A stretch of DNA of 64,000 nt from positions 93,191 through 157,190 of the forward strand of contig CANQTF010000005.1 in NCBI GenBank assembly GCA_947626745.1, read 5' to 3'. Under the pieces are notes generated by a model that saw only the letters and a program-made list of their open reading frames with translations, searched no databases and was not told the DNA's origin. Positions within the stretch are counted from its first letter, which is position 1, and each line of letters begins with the position of its first letter. Origin of the DNA: an uncultured Lachnospiraceae bacterium. GTDB lineage: Bacteria; Bacillota; Clostridia; Lachnospirales; Lachnospiraceae. Below, in pieces: positions 34,182 through 42,778 of the stretch. A program made the translations under genes and the position numbers.

Positions 34182-36743
34182 ATGAAAAACAAGACGACAC
34201 GCTTTTTGATCATAAGCGCCGTATTTACGGCGGTATTCTGTATCGTGATCCTGACCGTTCAGGCCGTCTATATGAGCCGGCGGAGCGCGGAGGCTATCAG
34301 TGAGCTGGGCGATATCTACATATCAGGCATGAGCGAACAGGCGGCAAAGCACTTCGGCACTACCATAGAGCTCAGGATGTCGCAGGTATCGACGATGGTG
34401 GATTCCGTGCCCTCCAAGGGCGGCGTTGCGTCGTCGATGCGCCTCACGCTGATCTACAATGCGCGGGCCAGAGGCTTTGAGTATCTGGCGCTGTGTTCGG
34501 AGGACGGTGTGCTGGAGATGCTCTACGGAAGCCAGCTTGCCGTTGACGATCCCGACAGCTTCACGACCTCCCTCGTGCGCGGCGAGCAGAAGATGTCCGT
34601 GGGGCATGACGGGAACGGGAAACCGGCTATTCTGATGGGGATACCCGCGGTGTATCCCATGGCGGACGGCAGGGACAGCATCGCGCTTGTGGCGGGACTG
34701 CCGACGAGCTATATCACGGACACGCTTTCTCTGGACATAGGCGATTCCCTTCTGTACTATGCTATCATACGCAAGGACGGCAGTTTTATCCTGCGCGACG
34801 ACCGGATGGAGGAGGAAGACTACTTTGCGCGCGTGCGCGAGCGCTATGACAGCGTGGGGGATAAGAGCCCGGAACAGTATATCGAGGAACTCTCTGCAGC
34901 GATGCAGGAGAACCGGACCTACAGCAGCGAGTTCACGCTGGACGGCGAGCGGCGTTTCCTGTACGGGACGAGTCTGCCGTACTCGGATTGGTTCATGCTC
35001 ATGTTCCTGCCTTACGGCAGACTCGACAAAACGGTGGACACGCTCGGGGCGCAGTGGACGCGGGCGTCGATCGGCGGCGGCGCGGTGATCCTGCTCCTCC
35101 TGCTGCTTGTGTTTGTGGGATATTATTATCTTACGAGAAGCCAGATGCGGGAGCTTGACGCGGCGAGGAATCTGGCGGAGCAGACGAGCAGGGCAAAAAG
35201 CGAATTTCTGTCGAACATGAGCCACGATATCAGGACGCCGATGAACGGCATCGTGGGTATGACGGCCATTGCGAGCGCCAACATAGACAATATCCCGCAG
35301 GTGAAGAACTGCCTCAAAAAGATCGAGCTTTCGAGCAAGCATCTGCTCGGTCTGGTCAACGACATACTTGACATGTCCAAGATAGAGAGCGGAAAGCTGA
35401 CGCTCAACTTTGAGCAGGTGTCCCTGCAGGATACCATACAGAACATCGTCGATATGGTGCAGCCGCAGATGAAGACGAAGAAGCAGTCGTTCGATGTCTA
35501 TGTGCGCGACGGCATAGCGGAAAACGTGTACTGCGACAGCGTGCGGCTCAATCAGGTCATACTGAACATTGTCGGGAATGCGGTGAAGTTCACGCCGGAG
35601 GAAGGAGCGATACAGCTTGCGCTGTATGAGGAAGATTCGCCGCTCGGCCCTCTGTACGTGAGGGTGCATATCCGCATCAAGGACAACGGCATAGGGATGT
35701 CGCCGGAGTTTCGGGAGAAGATATTCGAGTCGTTTATGCGGGAGGACAATGCGAGGGTGCAGAAGACCGAAGGGTCGGGCCTCGGCATGGCTATCACGAA
35801 GTATATCGTTGACGCGATGAAGGGGACGATCGGGGTGGAGAGCGAGCCCGGACAGGGCAGCGAATTTCACGTGACGCTGGATCTGGAGAAAGCCCCCGAG
35901 AGCGAGGAGGAGATGCGTCTGCCCGCGTGGAACGCGCTTGTGGCCGATGACGACAGGCTCTTGTGCGAGAGCGCCGCAGCGGCGCTCGGATCGCTGGGCG
36001 TACAAGCCGAGTGGGTGCTGAGCGGCGGGAGCGCCGTCGAGCTGGTCAAGGAACGCAGGGCGCAGGGACGGGATTTTGATCTGATCATTCTGGACTGGAA
36101 GCTGCCTGACGGCGACGGCGTCGAGACGGCCGCAGAGCTCAGGAAGTATTGTAAAGCGGAGACGCCGATCATCTTGATCTCCGCCTATGATTGGGGCGCC
36201 TATGAGGAGGAAGCGAGGGCGGCGGGCGTCAACGCTTTTCTGGAAAAGCCGCTGCTGCGCTCCAACCTGTATTACTGCCTGAGACAGTATGACACGGAGA
36301 CGGTCTCCGGGCAGGAGATCCCCGGTGCAGAGCAGACGGTCGATTACAGGGGCAGACGCTTCCTCGTGGCGGAGGACAACGATCTGAACTGGGAGATCGC
36401 GCAGGAGCTGCTCACGGAGCTGGGCGCAGAGGTAGAGAGGGCGGAGAACGGCGCGGTGTGCGTCGAAAAGTTCAGGCAGTCGGCACAAGATCATTACGAC
36501 GCTATCCTGATGGATATCAGAATGCCCCTGATGACGGGCTATGAGGCGGCTCAGGCGATCCGGGCGCTTGCGCGCGGGGACGCGCAAAGGATCCCGATCA
36601 TAGCCATGAGCGCGGACGCTTTTTATGATGACGTGGAGCGCTCTCTGGCGAGCGGCATGAATGCGCATGTGGCAAAGCCGATAGATATGAACGAGCTTAC
36701 CGGACAGCTCGAGAAGTACATGAGGAAACCGGAGCAAAGGTAA
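34182..36743 (+). CDS. Hybrid sensor histidine kinase with two receiver domains
   Basis: 853 residues. Membrane helix at about 8-29, an extracytoplasmic Cache-like sensor (about 30-285), second helix near 288-308, then the kinase core: H348 in MSHDIRTPMN, NIVGNAVKF, DNGIGM, GSGLGMAI. Receiver 1 has D638 (LIILDWKLPDGDG) and receiver 2 D778 (AILMDIRMPLMTG). There is no Hpt or DNA-binding output, so an external partner is needed. The next gene, 20 bp on, is an extracellular sugar-binding lipoprotein, a plausible ligand-presenting partner. Confidence 0.9.
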   Translation: MKNKTTRFLIISAVFTAVFCIVILTVQAVYMSRRSAEAISELGDIYISGMSEQAAKHFGTTIELRMSQVSTMVDSVPSKGGVASSMRLTLIYNARARGFEYLALCSEDGVLEMLYGSQLAVDDPDSFTTSLVRGEQKMSVGHDGNGKPAILMGIPAVYPMADGRDSIALVAGLPTSYITDTLSLDIGDSLLYYAIIRKDGSFILRDDRMEEEDYFARVRERYDSVGDKSPEQYIEELSAAMQENRTYSSEFTLDGERRFLYGTSLPYSDWFMLMFLPYGRLDKTVDTLGAQWTRASIGGGAVILLLLLLVFVGYYYLTRSQMRELDAARNLAEQTSRAKSEFLSNMSHDIRTPMNGIVGMTAIASANIDNIPQVKNCLKKIELSSKHLLGLVNDILDMSKIESGKLTLNFEQVSLQDTIQNIVDMVQPQMKTKKQSFDVYVRDGIAENVYCDSVRLNQVILNIVGNAVKFTPEEGAIQLALYEEDSPLGPLYVRVHIRIKDNGIGMSPEFREKIFESFMREDNARVQKTEGSGLGMAITKYIVDAMKGTIGVESEPGQGSEFHVTLDLEKAPESEEEMRLPAWNALVADDDRLLCESAAAALGSLGVQAEWVLSGGSAVELVKERRAQGRDFDLIILDWKLPDGDGVETAAELRKYCKAETPIILISAYDWGAYEEEARAAGVNAFLEKPLLRSNLYYCLRQYDTETVSGQEIPGAEQTVDYRGRRFLVAEDNDLNWEIAQELLTELGAEVERAENGAVCVEKFRQSAQDHYDAILMDIRMPLMTGYEAAQAIRALARGDAQRIPIIAMSADAFYDDVERSLASGMNAHVAKPIDMNELTGQLEKYMRKPEQR

Positions 36744-36763
36744 AGAACGGAGGAACGGCAGAG

Positions 36764-38062
36764 ATGAAAAAACGTTTGACGGCATTGCTGGCCGGACTGT
36801 CGCTGATACTTACGGCGTGCGGCGGGGACGAAACAGCGGTTGACGAGACGATCCAAAAAGAGGAGGTGGATATCTCCCTCTGGACCTATCCTGTGGGAAA
36901 TTGGGGAAATCCCAGCACGGTGGCGGAGCTGCTTACGGATTTCAATCAGAAATATCCGGATATCCACGTTTCGGTGAAGTATCTGAGTTATGAGGAAGGC
37001 GACGCCGCGGTCAACGAGGCGATCGAGAGCCATGAGACGCCGGATCTGGTTTTTGAAGGCCCCGAAAGGCTTGTGGCGGACTGGGGCGGCAGAGGAGTCA
37101 TGGCCGATCTGTCGGATCTGTGGGAGACGGAGGACATGGCGGCTGAGATCTACGATAACGTGCGCGCGGCGTGCAGACACAGCAGCGGGGCGTATTATGA
37201 GTTCCCGCTGTGTATGACGACGCACTGCATGGCGATCAATTACGACATGTTCGAGGCGGCGGGCGCACTGCAGTATATAGACGAGGAAAACCGCACATGG
37301 ACTACCGAGGATTTCGGGAAGGCGGTGGAGGCGCTAAACGCATACTGCCGGCAAGATGCGGGCGCGGTGTACTGCGGCGGCCAGGGCGGCGATCAGGGCA
37401 CCAGAGCGCTGATCACCAATCTCTACGGCGGCGCGTTTACCGATCCCGCCCACACGGAATATACTGTCAACAATCCTGAGAACGTGAAGGCGCTGGAGCT
37501 GCTGCGGGATCTGGACGGCATCGGCTTTGCGCCGGATATGGTGGGCAGCGACGAGATAGAGCGCTTCATGGACGGCGAGCTCGCCATGGCGTTCTGCTGG
37601 AACGCGTCCATTGAGCTTACGCAGACCCTGAACAATCCGAGTCTGGATTTTGAGATCATGCCGATGACATTTCCGACGGACGACGGCACGCCGAACCTGC
37701 AGGGCGGCATATGGGGCTTCGGCATCTTTGACAACGGGGACGAGGCGAGACTGGAGGCGGCGAAGACCTTTATCAGATTCATGACGGAGGACGAAAGCGA
37801 ATACGGCAAGGCGGTGATCGCCGCGGCGCAGTTTCCCGTCAAGGACAGCGACATATATGCGAACGATGAATTTATGAACGAGTACAGCATGTTTATGCGC
37901 TATATGGGCGACTATTATCAGGTCACGACGAACTGGGCCAACGCCCGCACGGCATGGTGGAATATGCTGCAGAGCGTGGGGGACGGAGAGGACGTCGAAA
38001 CCGCGCTCGCGAGATTCGACGCGGAGGCGAACCAAGGGGCGGCTGCATCGGCGGGTACCTGA
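36764..38062 (+). CDS. Extracellular solute-binding lipoprotein (ABC sugar-binding type), orphan
   Basis: 432 residues. Type II signal peptide MKKRLTALLAGLSLILTAC with lipobox LTAC, Cys 19, followed by an acidic linker. The body resembles family 1 carbohydrate-binding proteins (ISLWTYPVGNWGNPSTVAELLTDFN, DLVFEGPERLVADWGG, LAMAFCWNASIELTQ). No permease or ATPase is nearby; instead it follows a Cache-type kinase. This suggests a sensing role, or a shared transporter elsewhere. It starts after GGAGG. Confidence 0.88.
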   Translation: MKKRLTALLAGLSLILTACGGDETAVDETIQKEEVDISLWTYPVGNWGNPSTVAELLTDFNQKYPDIHVSVKYLSYEEGDAAVNEAIESHETPDLVFEGPERLVADWGGRGVMADLSDLWETEDMAAEIYDNVRAACRHSSGAYYEFPLCMTTHCMAINYDMFEAAGALQYIDEENRTWTTEDFGKAVEALNAYCRQDAGAVYCGGQGGDQGTRALITNLYGGAFTDPAHTEYTVNNPENVKALELLRDLDGIGFAPDMVGSDEIERFMDGELAMAFCWNASIELTQTLNNPSLDFEIMPMTFPTDDGTPNLQGGIWGFGIFDNGDEARLEAAKTFIRFMTEDESEYGKAVIAAAQFPVKDSDIYANDEFMNEYSMFMRYMGDYYQVTTNWANARTAWWNMLQSVGDGEDVETALARFDAEANQGAAASAGT

Positions 38063-38121
38063 ATATTATGTAAACCTACTGCGCGAGACATGGGGCGAAA
38101 AACAACAGGAGAGATACGGCT

Positions 38122-39090
38122 ATGCGGTTGGTGATCGGCGGTTCATGGCAGGGCAAGCGTGCGTATGTAAACAGAAGATACGGGCCGGAGGATGCGGGCA
38201 GCGGCTTTGCATGCATAGATGGTTTACATAACTATATCAAGGAGTGGATGGCGGCGTGCGGTCCGGACGAGGAGCCGTTTTCGTATGTCATGGACCGCGT
38301 CGGGGAGCAGATCAGGCGCTGTCCCGATGTCATCGTGATCTGCGATGAGGTCGGGGGCGGCATCGTGCCTGTGGAGAAAGAAGAGCGCACGTACAGGGAG
38401 TGCGTCGGCAGGGTGCTGTGCGAACTGGCGCGGGAGGCCGATTCGGTGGAGCGGGTGTACTGCGGGATCGCGCAGACAATCAAGCACACCGTCCATGTGG
38501 CGCTGATCCGTCACGGCGCCACGGCGGACAATCTGCACAGGCGGTATCTGGGGCTGACGGACGCGCCCCTCTGCGAGACGGGGATCGCCGCCCTGCACAG
38601 ACAGAAAGCGTCGGGAATCTATCCGCCTGTGGGGCGTGTCGTCACAAGTCCGCTCAGCCGGTGCAGACAGACCGCGCAGATCCTCTATCCCGATATCGCG
38701 GGGGAGGTCGTGCAGGAATTCCGGGAGACGGATTTCGGGCTTTTTGAGGGCAGAAATCATGCGGAACTTCAGGCGGATCGGGAGCTGTGCGGCAGCTATC
38801 AGGCATGGGTGGACAGCGGCGGCAGTCTGCCGTTTCCCGGGGGAGAATCTCTGGCTCAGAGCACCAAGCGGTGTTCCCGGGCGTTTTTACGCCTCTTGCC
38901 GACGTTAAAGGAGACGACGGCGTTTGTCGTCCACGGCGGCACGATCATGGGGATCCTAAGCGCCTGTGCCGAGCCGCGGCAGGGCTATTACGACTATTGG
39001 CGGGAGAACGGCACGGGCTATCTGTGCCGCGTGGAGCTGACGGGAGACGGCGGGCTGTACCGCATGAGGATAGAGAGGGAACTGGCATGA
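38122..39090 (+). CDS. CobU-like NTPase domain fused to histidine phosphatase (alpha-ribazole phosphatase CobC-like)
   Basis: 322 residues. The first approximately 120 resemble the short CobU-type proteins of Clostridia: P-loop-like GGSWQGKR, then CDEVGGGIVPVEKEERTYRECVGRVL. The RHR-type guanylylated His segment of true CobU is missing. From about residue 128 a histidine phosphatase domain follows: LIRHGATADN, SPLSRCRQTA, FRETDFGLFEGRNHAEL and FVVHGGTIMGIL, matching CobC, which dephosphorylates alpha-ribazole phosphate. Overlaps cbiB by 4 bp. Contains motif copies at 38163 (9 of 10) and 38222. Confidence 0.83.
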   Translation: MRLVIGGSWQGKRAYVNRRYGPEDAGSGFACIDGLHNYIKEWMAACGPDEEPFSYVMDRVGEQIRRCPDVIVICDEVGGGIVPVEKEERTYRECVGRVLCELAREADSVERVYCGIAQTIKHTVHVALIRHGATADNLHRRYLGLTDAPLCETGIAALHRQKASGIYPPVGRVVTSPLSRCRQTAQILYPDIAGEVVQEFRETDFGLFEGRNHAELQADRELCGSYQAWVDSGGSLPFPGGESLAQSTKRCSRAFLRLLPTLKETTAFVVHGGTIMGILSACAEPRQGYYDYWRENGTGYLCRVELTGDGGLYRMRIERELA

Positions 39091-40082
39091 CCGTGATCGC
39101 AAACCGCATTCTGTGCCTATTTGCAGGATTCGTGCTGGACCTGCTCTTGGGCGACCCTCACGGTCTGCCGCACCCGGTCAGAGGGATCGGGGCGCTGGTC
39201 GGCGGCTTGGAGAAGGCGCTGCTGCGGCCGCAGGACGACGGAGCGTCGAAACGCAGACGGGGCGGGCTGCTCGTGGCGGCCGTGCTGGTGACGACAGGCG
39301 TGGCGGCGCTCGCCATTCTGACGCTCGCCTACCGGATAAGCCGCGGATTCGGGCTGGCGGCGGAGAGCGTCCTGTGCTGGCAGCTGCTTTCCGTGAAAGG
39401 TCTGCGGACGGAGAGCATGAAGGTGTACCGCGCTCTCAGAGCGGGCGATACCGAGAAAGCGCGGGCGGCGGTGTCCATGATCGTTGGCAGGGATACGGAC
39501 CGGCTGGACGATGCGGGTATCGCCCGGGCGGCGGTGGAGACAGTGGCGGAGAATACCTCCGACGGCGTTGTCGCGCCGCTGTTTTATATGGCGCTCGGCG
39601 GCGCGTTTCTCGGCGTCCTCTACAAGGCGGTCAACACGATGGATTCCATGATCGGCTACAAAAATGACAGGTATGCGGATTTCGGACGCTGTGCCGCAAG
39701 GCTGGACGATGCGGCGAATCTGCTGCCCAGCCGTATCGCGGCGGCGCTGATGATCCTGACGTCGGCATTATGTAAACCAAACGACAGATATTCCGCGAAG
39801 AACGCCCTGCGTATTTTCAGGCGCGACAGGTATCGGCACGCCAGTCCCAATTCCGCACAGACAGAGTCGGTCTGCGCCGGGGCGCTGGGTCTGCGGCTGG
39901 CGGGAGACGCGTGGTACTTTGGGAAAAAGACAGAAAAGCCCTATATCGGCGACGATGCGCGTCCCATAGAGCCGGAGGATATCCGGCGTGCGAACAGGCT
40001 TCTGTACGGCACAGCATTTTTGATGTGGGCGCTTTGCGAGGGCGTGCTGGCGGTATCGCTGTGTGTGGTGCCGGCCTTGTAG
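39087..40082 (+). CDS. cbiB: Adenosylcobinamide-phosphate synthase CbiB
   Basis: Membrane enzyme attaching the aminopropanol arm. Start at 39087 overlaps the previous stop (ATGA); 331 residues. Landmarks: AGFVLDLLLGDPHGLPHPVRGIG at the N-terminus, VGRDTDRLDDAGIARAAVETVAENTSDGVVAPLFY region, NTMDSMIGYKNDRYADFGRCAARLDD, and SPNSAQTESVCAGALGLRL. Typical size. The stop codon lies next to a minus-orientation motif copy at 40082. Confidence 0.94.
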   Translation: MTVIANRILCLFAGFVLDLLLGDPHGLPHPVRGIGALVGGLEKALLRPQDDGASKRRRGGLLVAAVLVTTGVAALAILTLAYRISRGFGLAAESVLCWQLLSVKGLRTESMKVYRALRAGDTEKARAAVSMIVGRDTDRLDDAGIARAAVETVAENTSDGVVAPLFYMALGGAFLGVLYKAVNTMDSMIGYKNDRYADFGRCAARLDDAANLLPSRIAAALMILTSALCKPNDRYSAKNALRIFRRDRYRHASPNSAQTESVCAGALGLRLAGDAWYFGKKTEKPYIGDDARPIEPEDIRRANRLLYGTAFLMWALCEGVLAVSLCVVPAL

Positions 40083-40133
40083 TTTACATAATATCAATGA
40101 ATATAGTTTACATAATATAAAACGGAGAACGGT

Positions 40134-41672
40134 GTGAAAAATCTTATGATCCAGGGAACGATGTCGAGCGCGGGCAAGAGTCTGCTCACGGCCGGGCTCC
40201 TGCGGGTGCTTAAGCAGGACGGCTATCGTGTCGCTCCCTTCAAATCCCAGAATATGGCGCTCAACTCCTACGTGACCGCGGACGGTCTGGAGATGGGCCG
40301 GGCGCAGGTCATGCAGGCGGAGGCGGCCGGCATCGAGCCGGAGGTGTGCATGAATCCGATCCTCTTAAAGCCCACTGACGACGTCGGCTCGCAGGTGATC
40401 GTCCACGGCAGGGTGCGGGGCAGCTATACGGCGCGGGAATATTTTCAGATGAAAAGAGAACTGATCCCGGACATTATGCGGGCCTACGGACAGCTTCGGG
40501 AACAGGCCGACATTATCGTGATCGAGGGGGCCGGCAGTCCCGCGGAGATCAACCTGAAGGACGGCGACATCGTCAACATGGGTATGGCGAAGCTGGCGGA
40601 CGCGCCGGTGCTCCTCGTGGGAGATATCGACCGGGGCGGCGTGTTTGCGCAGCTTTTGGGAACGGTGGAGCTCTTGGAACGGGAGGAGCGCGAAAGGATC
40701 AAAGGCTTCGTTATCAACAAGTTCCGCGGCGACGACAGGCTTCTGTCGCCCGGCCCGGAGATGCTCTATGAGAAGTGCCGGATCCCCACGCTGGGGGTGC
40801 TGCCGTACCTGCGGCTGCAGCTCGACGACGAGGACAGCCTTTCACAGCGGCTGACGGGGCGTAACGCGGATGCGGCAGCGGACGGCGGGCAGCGCATCGA
40901 CATTGCGGTGGTGCGGCTGCCGCACATTTCCAATTTTACGGATTTCAACCCGTTGGCGAGGTACCCGTTCGTGTCGCTTGTCTATGTGGACGATGCGGCG
41001 CAGACGGAAGCCATGGGGCGGCCGGATCTGCTGATCCTGCCGGGCACGAAGAATACGGTAGGGGACATGGCTTGGCTGCGGGAGAGCGGCATGGAGAAGG
41101 CCGTCCTCGCACAGGCGGCGCGGGGGTGCAGGATCATGGGGATCTGCGGCGGCTATCAGATGCTCGGCGAGACGATCGCGGACGAGGTGGGCAGCGAGGG
41201 CGGCGGCACGATCCGCGGCATGGGGCTTCTGCCCGCTGCGACCGCCTTTTCTGCGGAGAAAAGAAGAAGCAGGATCGCGGGCGTCGTGGGAAAACTGCCG
41301 GCGGCGTGGAGCGCGTTCGACGGCCTTGCCGTGGGCGGGTATGAGATCCATATGGGAGCCTCCGCGTATCACAGCGCGGTTCCCTTCTGCACATTGCAGG
41401 ACGGCAGGGCGGACGGCTGCGTGCAGGGCCGGGTGCTCGGCACCTATCTGCACGGGATCTTTGAAACGGACGCCTTCACAGAGCGGCTCCTCCTTCTTCT
41501 GGGCAAAGAGAAGGGGCTGGACGGGCGCAGACTCGAAGACATGCTGGCGGATACGGCGTCGTACCGCGCGTTCAAGGAATCGCAGTATGACCTTCTCGCG
41601 GACGCCGTCCGAAGTCATATAGATATGGCAAAGGTCTATGATATCATCAATGCCGGAAACGCTGCAGGATAG
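40134..41672 (+). CDS. cbiP: Cobyric acid synthase CbiP
   Basis: Glutamine-dependent amidation of side chains b, d, e and g. GTG start at 40134 with GGAG six bases upstream. 512 residues. Landmarks: the IQGTMSSAGKSLLTAGLLR P-loop-like start, FKSQNMALNSYVT, MGRAQVMQAEAAG, VEGAGSPAEINL-type segment (here IEGAGSPAEINLKDGDIVNMGMA), DIDRGGVFAQ, and the amidotransferase half with MGICGGYQMLG carrying the nucleophile Cys and LGTYLHGIFE carrying the His. Preceded by two inverted motif copies in the 52-bp gap after cbiB. Confidence 0.95.
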   Translation: MKNLMIQGTMSSAGKSLLTAGLLRVLKQDGYRVAPFKSQNMALNSYVTADGLEMGRAQVMQAEAAGIEPEVCMNPILLKPTDDVGSQVIVHGRVRGSYTAREYFQMKRELIPDIMRAYGQLREQADIIVIEGAGSPAEINLKDGDIVNMGMAKLADAPVLLVGDIDRGGVFAQLLGTVELLEREERERIKGFVINKFRGDDRLLSPGPEMLYEKCRIPTLGVLPYLRLQLDDEDSLSQRLTGRNADAAADGGQRIDIAVVRLPHISNFTDFNPLARYPFVSLVYVDDAAQTEAMGRPDLLILPGTKNTVGDMAWLRESGMEKAVLAQAARGCRIMGICGGYQMLGETIADEVGSEGGGTIRGMGLLPAATAFSAEKRRSRIAGVVGKLPAAWSAFDGLAVGGYEIHMGASAYHSAVPFCTLQDGRADGCVQGRVLGTYLHGIFETDAFTERLLLLLGKEKGLDGRRLEDMLADTASYRAFKESQYDLLADAVRSHIDMAKVYDIINAGNAAG

Positions 41673-41702
41673 AAGCGTGTGCGGAGAACAGGAGGCGGAT
41701 CG

Positions 41703-42080
41703 ATGGACAGACAGTCCGTATTTGCATATGCACAGAAGACCTATCATTCGGCGCCGGAATACCTCTGGGCGGACGATCCGGACAGCGCGGTGCTGCGCCG
41801 CAGCGACAACCGCAAGTGGTACGCTGTCGTCATGAAAGTGGCGGGAGATAAATTAGGCTTGGACGATACGGCAAAAACGGATATAATAAATGTAAAGTGC
41901 GATCCGCAGATGACCGGTTCGCTGTGCATGGCGGCGGGCATCTTACCCGCTTACCACATGAATAAGACGCACTGGATAACCGTTCTGCTGGACGGCAGCG
42001 TCGGGGAGAGCATGATCCGGGGGCTTCTGGATATGAGCTTTGCGCTGACCGCGGATCGCAGGAAGAGGAAGACGAGATGA
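41703..42080 (+). CDS. MmcQ/YjbR family protein
   Basis: Start at 41703 after AGGAGG. 125 residues with the YjbR pattern: an N-terminal helix (VFAYAQKTYHSAPEYLW), LRRSDNRKWYAVVMKV, NVKCDPQMTGSL, and the HMNKTHWITVLLDGSVGESMIRGLLDMSF ending (a region near residues 80-110). The family has a CyaY-like double-wing fold sometimes called DNA-binding, but function is not established. It overlaps cbiC by 4 bp, so it is translationally tied to the corrin genes. Confidence 0.85.
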   Translation: MDRQSVFAYAQKTYHSAPEYLWADDPDSAVLRRSDNRKWYAVVMKVAGDKLGLDDTAKTDIINVKCDPQMTGSLCMAAGILPAYHMNKTHWITVLLDGSVGESMIRGLLDMSFALTADRRKRKTR

Positions 42081-42730
42081 GCAGGATACCACAGATCCCG
42101 CCGACGATCCCCCCGGCGGAGATCGAGCGGCGCAGCTTCGCGATCATAGAGCGGGAACTGCCGCACGCGCTGGATCCCGTACAGGCGCCGATCATCAAGC
42201 GCGTGATCCATGCGACGGCGGATTTCTCCTATGCGGACACGCTGCGCTTCTCGGAGGGAGCCGTGGAGCGGGGCAGGGCGGCGCTGGCTGGCGGCGCGCA
42301 CATCGTCACGGACACGCAGATGGCGAAGGCGGGCATCAACAGGAAGCGCCTCGCGGCATACGGGGGCGAGGTGCATTGCTTTATGGCGGACGAAGATGTG
42401 GCGGCCGAGGCGGCGCGGTGCGGTGTCACAAGAGCGGCGATCAGTATGCAAAAGTCTGCCACTATAGGAGAGAATTGCATTTATGCCATAGGAAATGCGC
42501 CGACGGCGCTGATACGATTGTATGAGCTGATCGGGCAGGGCAGTCTGCGCCCCGCACTGGTCATCGGCGTCCCGGTCGGTTTCGTGCATGTGGAGGAGGC
42601 CAAGGAGCTGCTCATGAGCGCGGGCGTCCCTTACATCGTTGCGGTCGGGCGCAGGGGCGGCAGCAGCGTGGCGGCGGCGATCTGCAATGCGCTGCTGTAC
42701 GGGCTGGACGATGCGCCGGCCGGACATTGA
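42077..42730 (+). CDS. cbiC: Cobalt-precorrin-8 methylmutase CbiC
   Basis: Moves the C11 methyl to C12 to form cobyrinic acid. 217 residues. Landmarks: IERRSFAIIERELP, KRVIHATADFSYADTLRFS with the catalytic His, VTDTQMAKAGINRKRL, GNAPTALIRLYELI and GVPVGFVHVEEAKELL. ATGA overlap with the YjbR gene. Last recognised corrin gene of the run. Confidence 0.95.
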   Translation: MSRIPQIPPTIPPAEIERRSFAIIERELPHALDPVQAPIIKRVIHATADFSYADTLRFSEGAVERGRAALAGGAHIVTDTQMAKAGINRKRLAAYGGEVHCFMADEDVAAEAARCGVTRAAISMQKSATIGENCIYAIGNAPTALIRLYELIGQGSLRPALVIGVPVGFVHVEEAKELLMSAGVPYIVAVGRRGGSSVAAAICNALLYGLDDAPAGH

Positions 42731-42778
42731 CGGCGCCGTGAACTGATCAAAAAAAGGATTCGGACGAAGAATAAGGGT

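Noticed and set aside
34323..36785. Minus-strand open frame of 820 codons opposite the second hybrid kinase
   Set aside because: Shadow frame; composition is the mirror of the kinase codons and no domain is visible.
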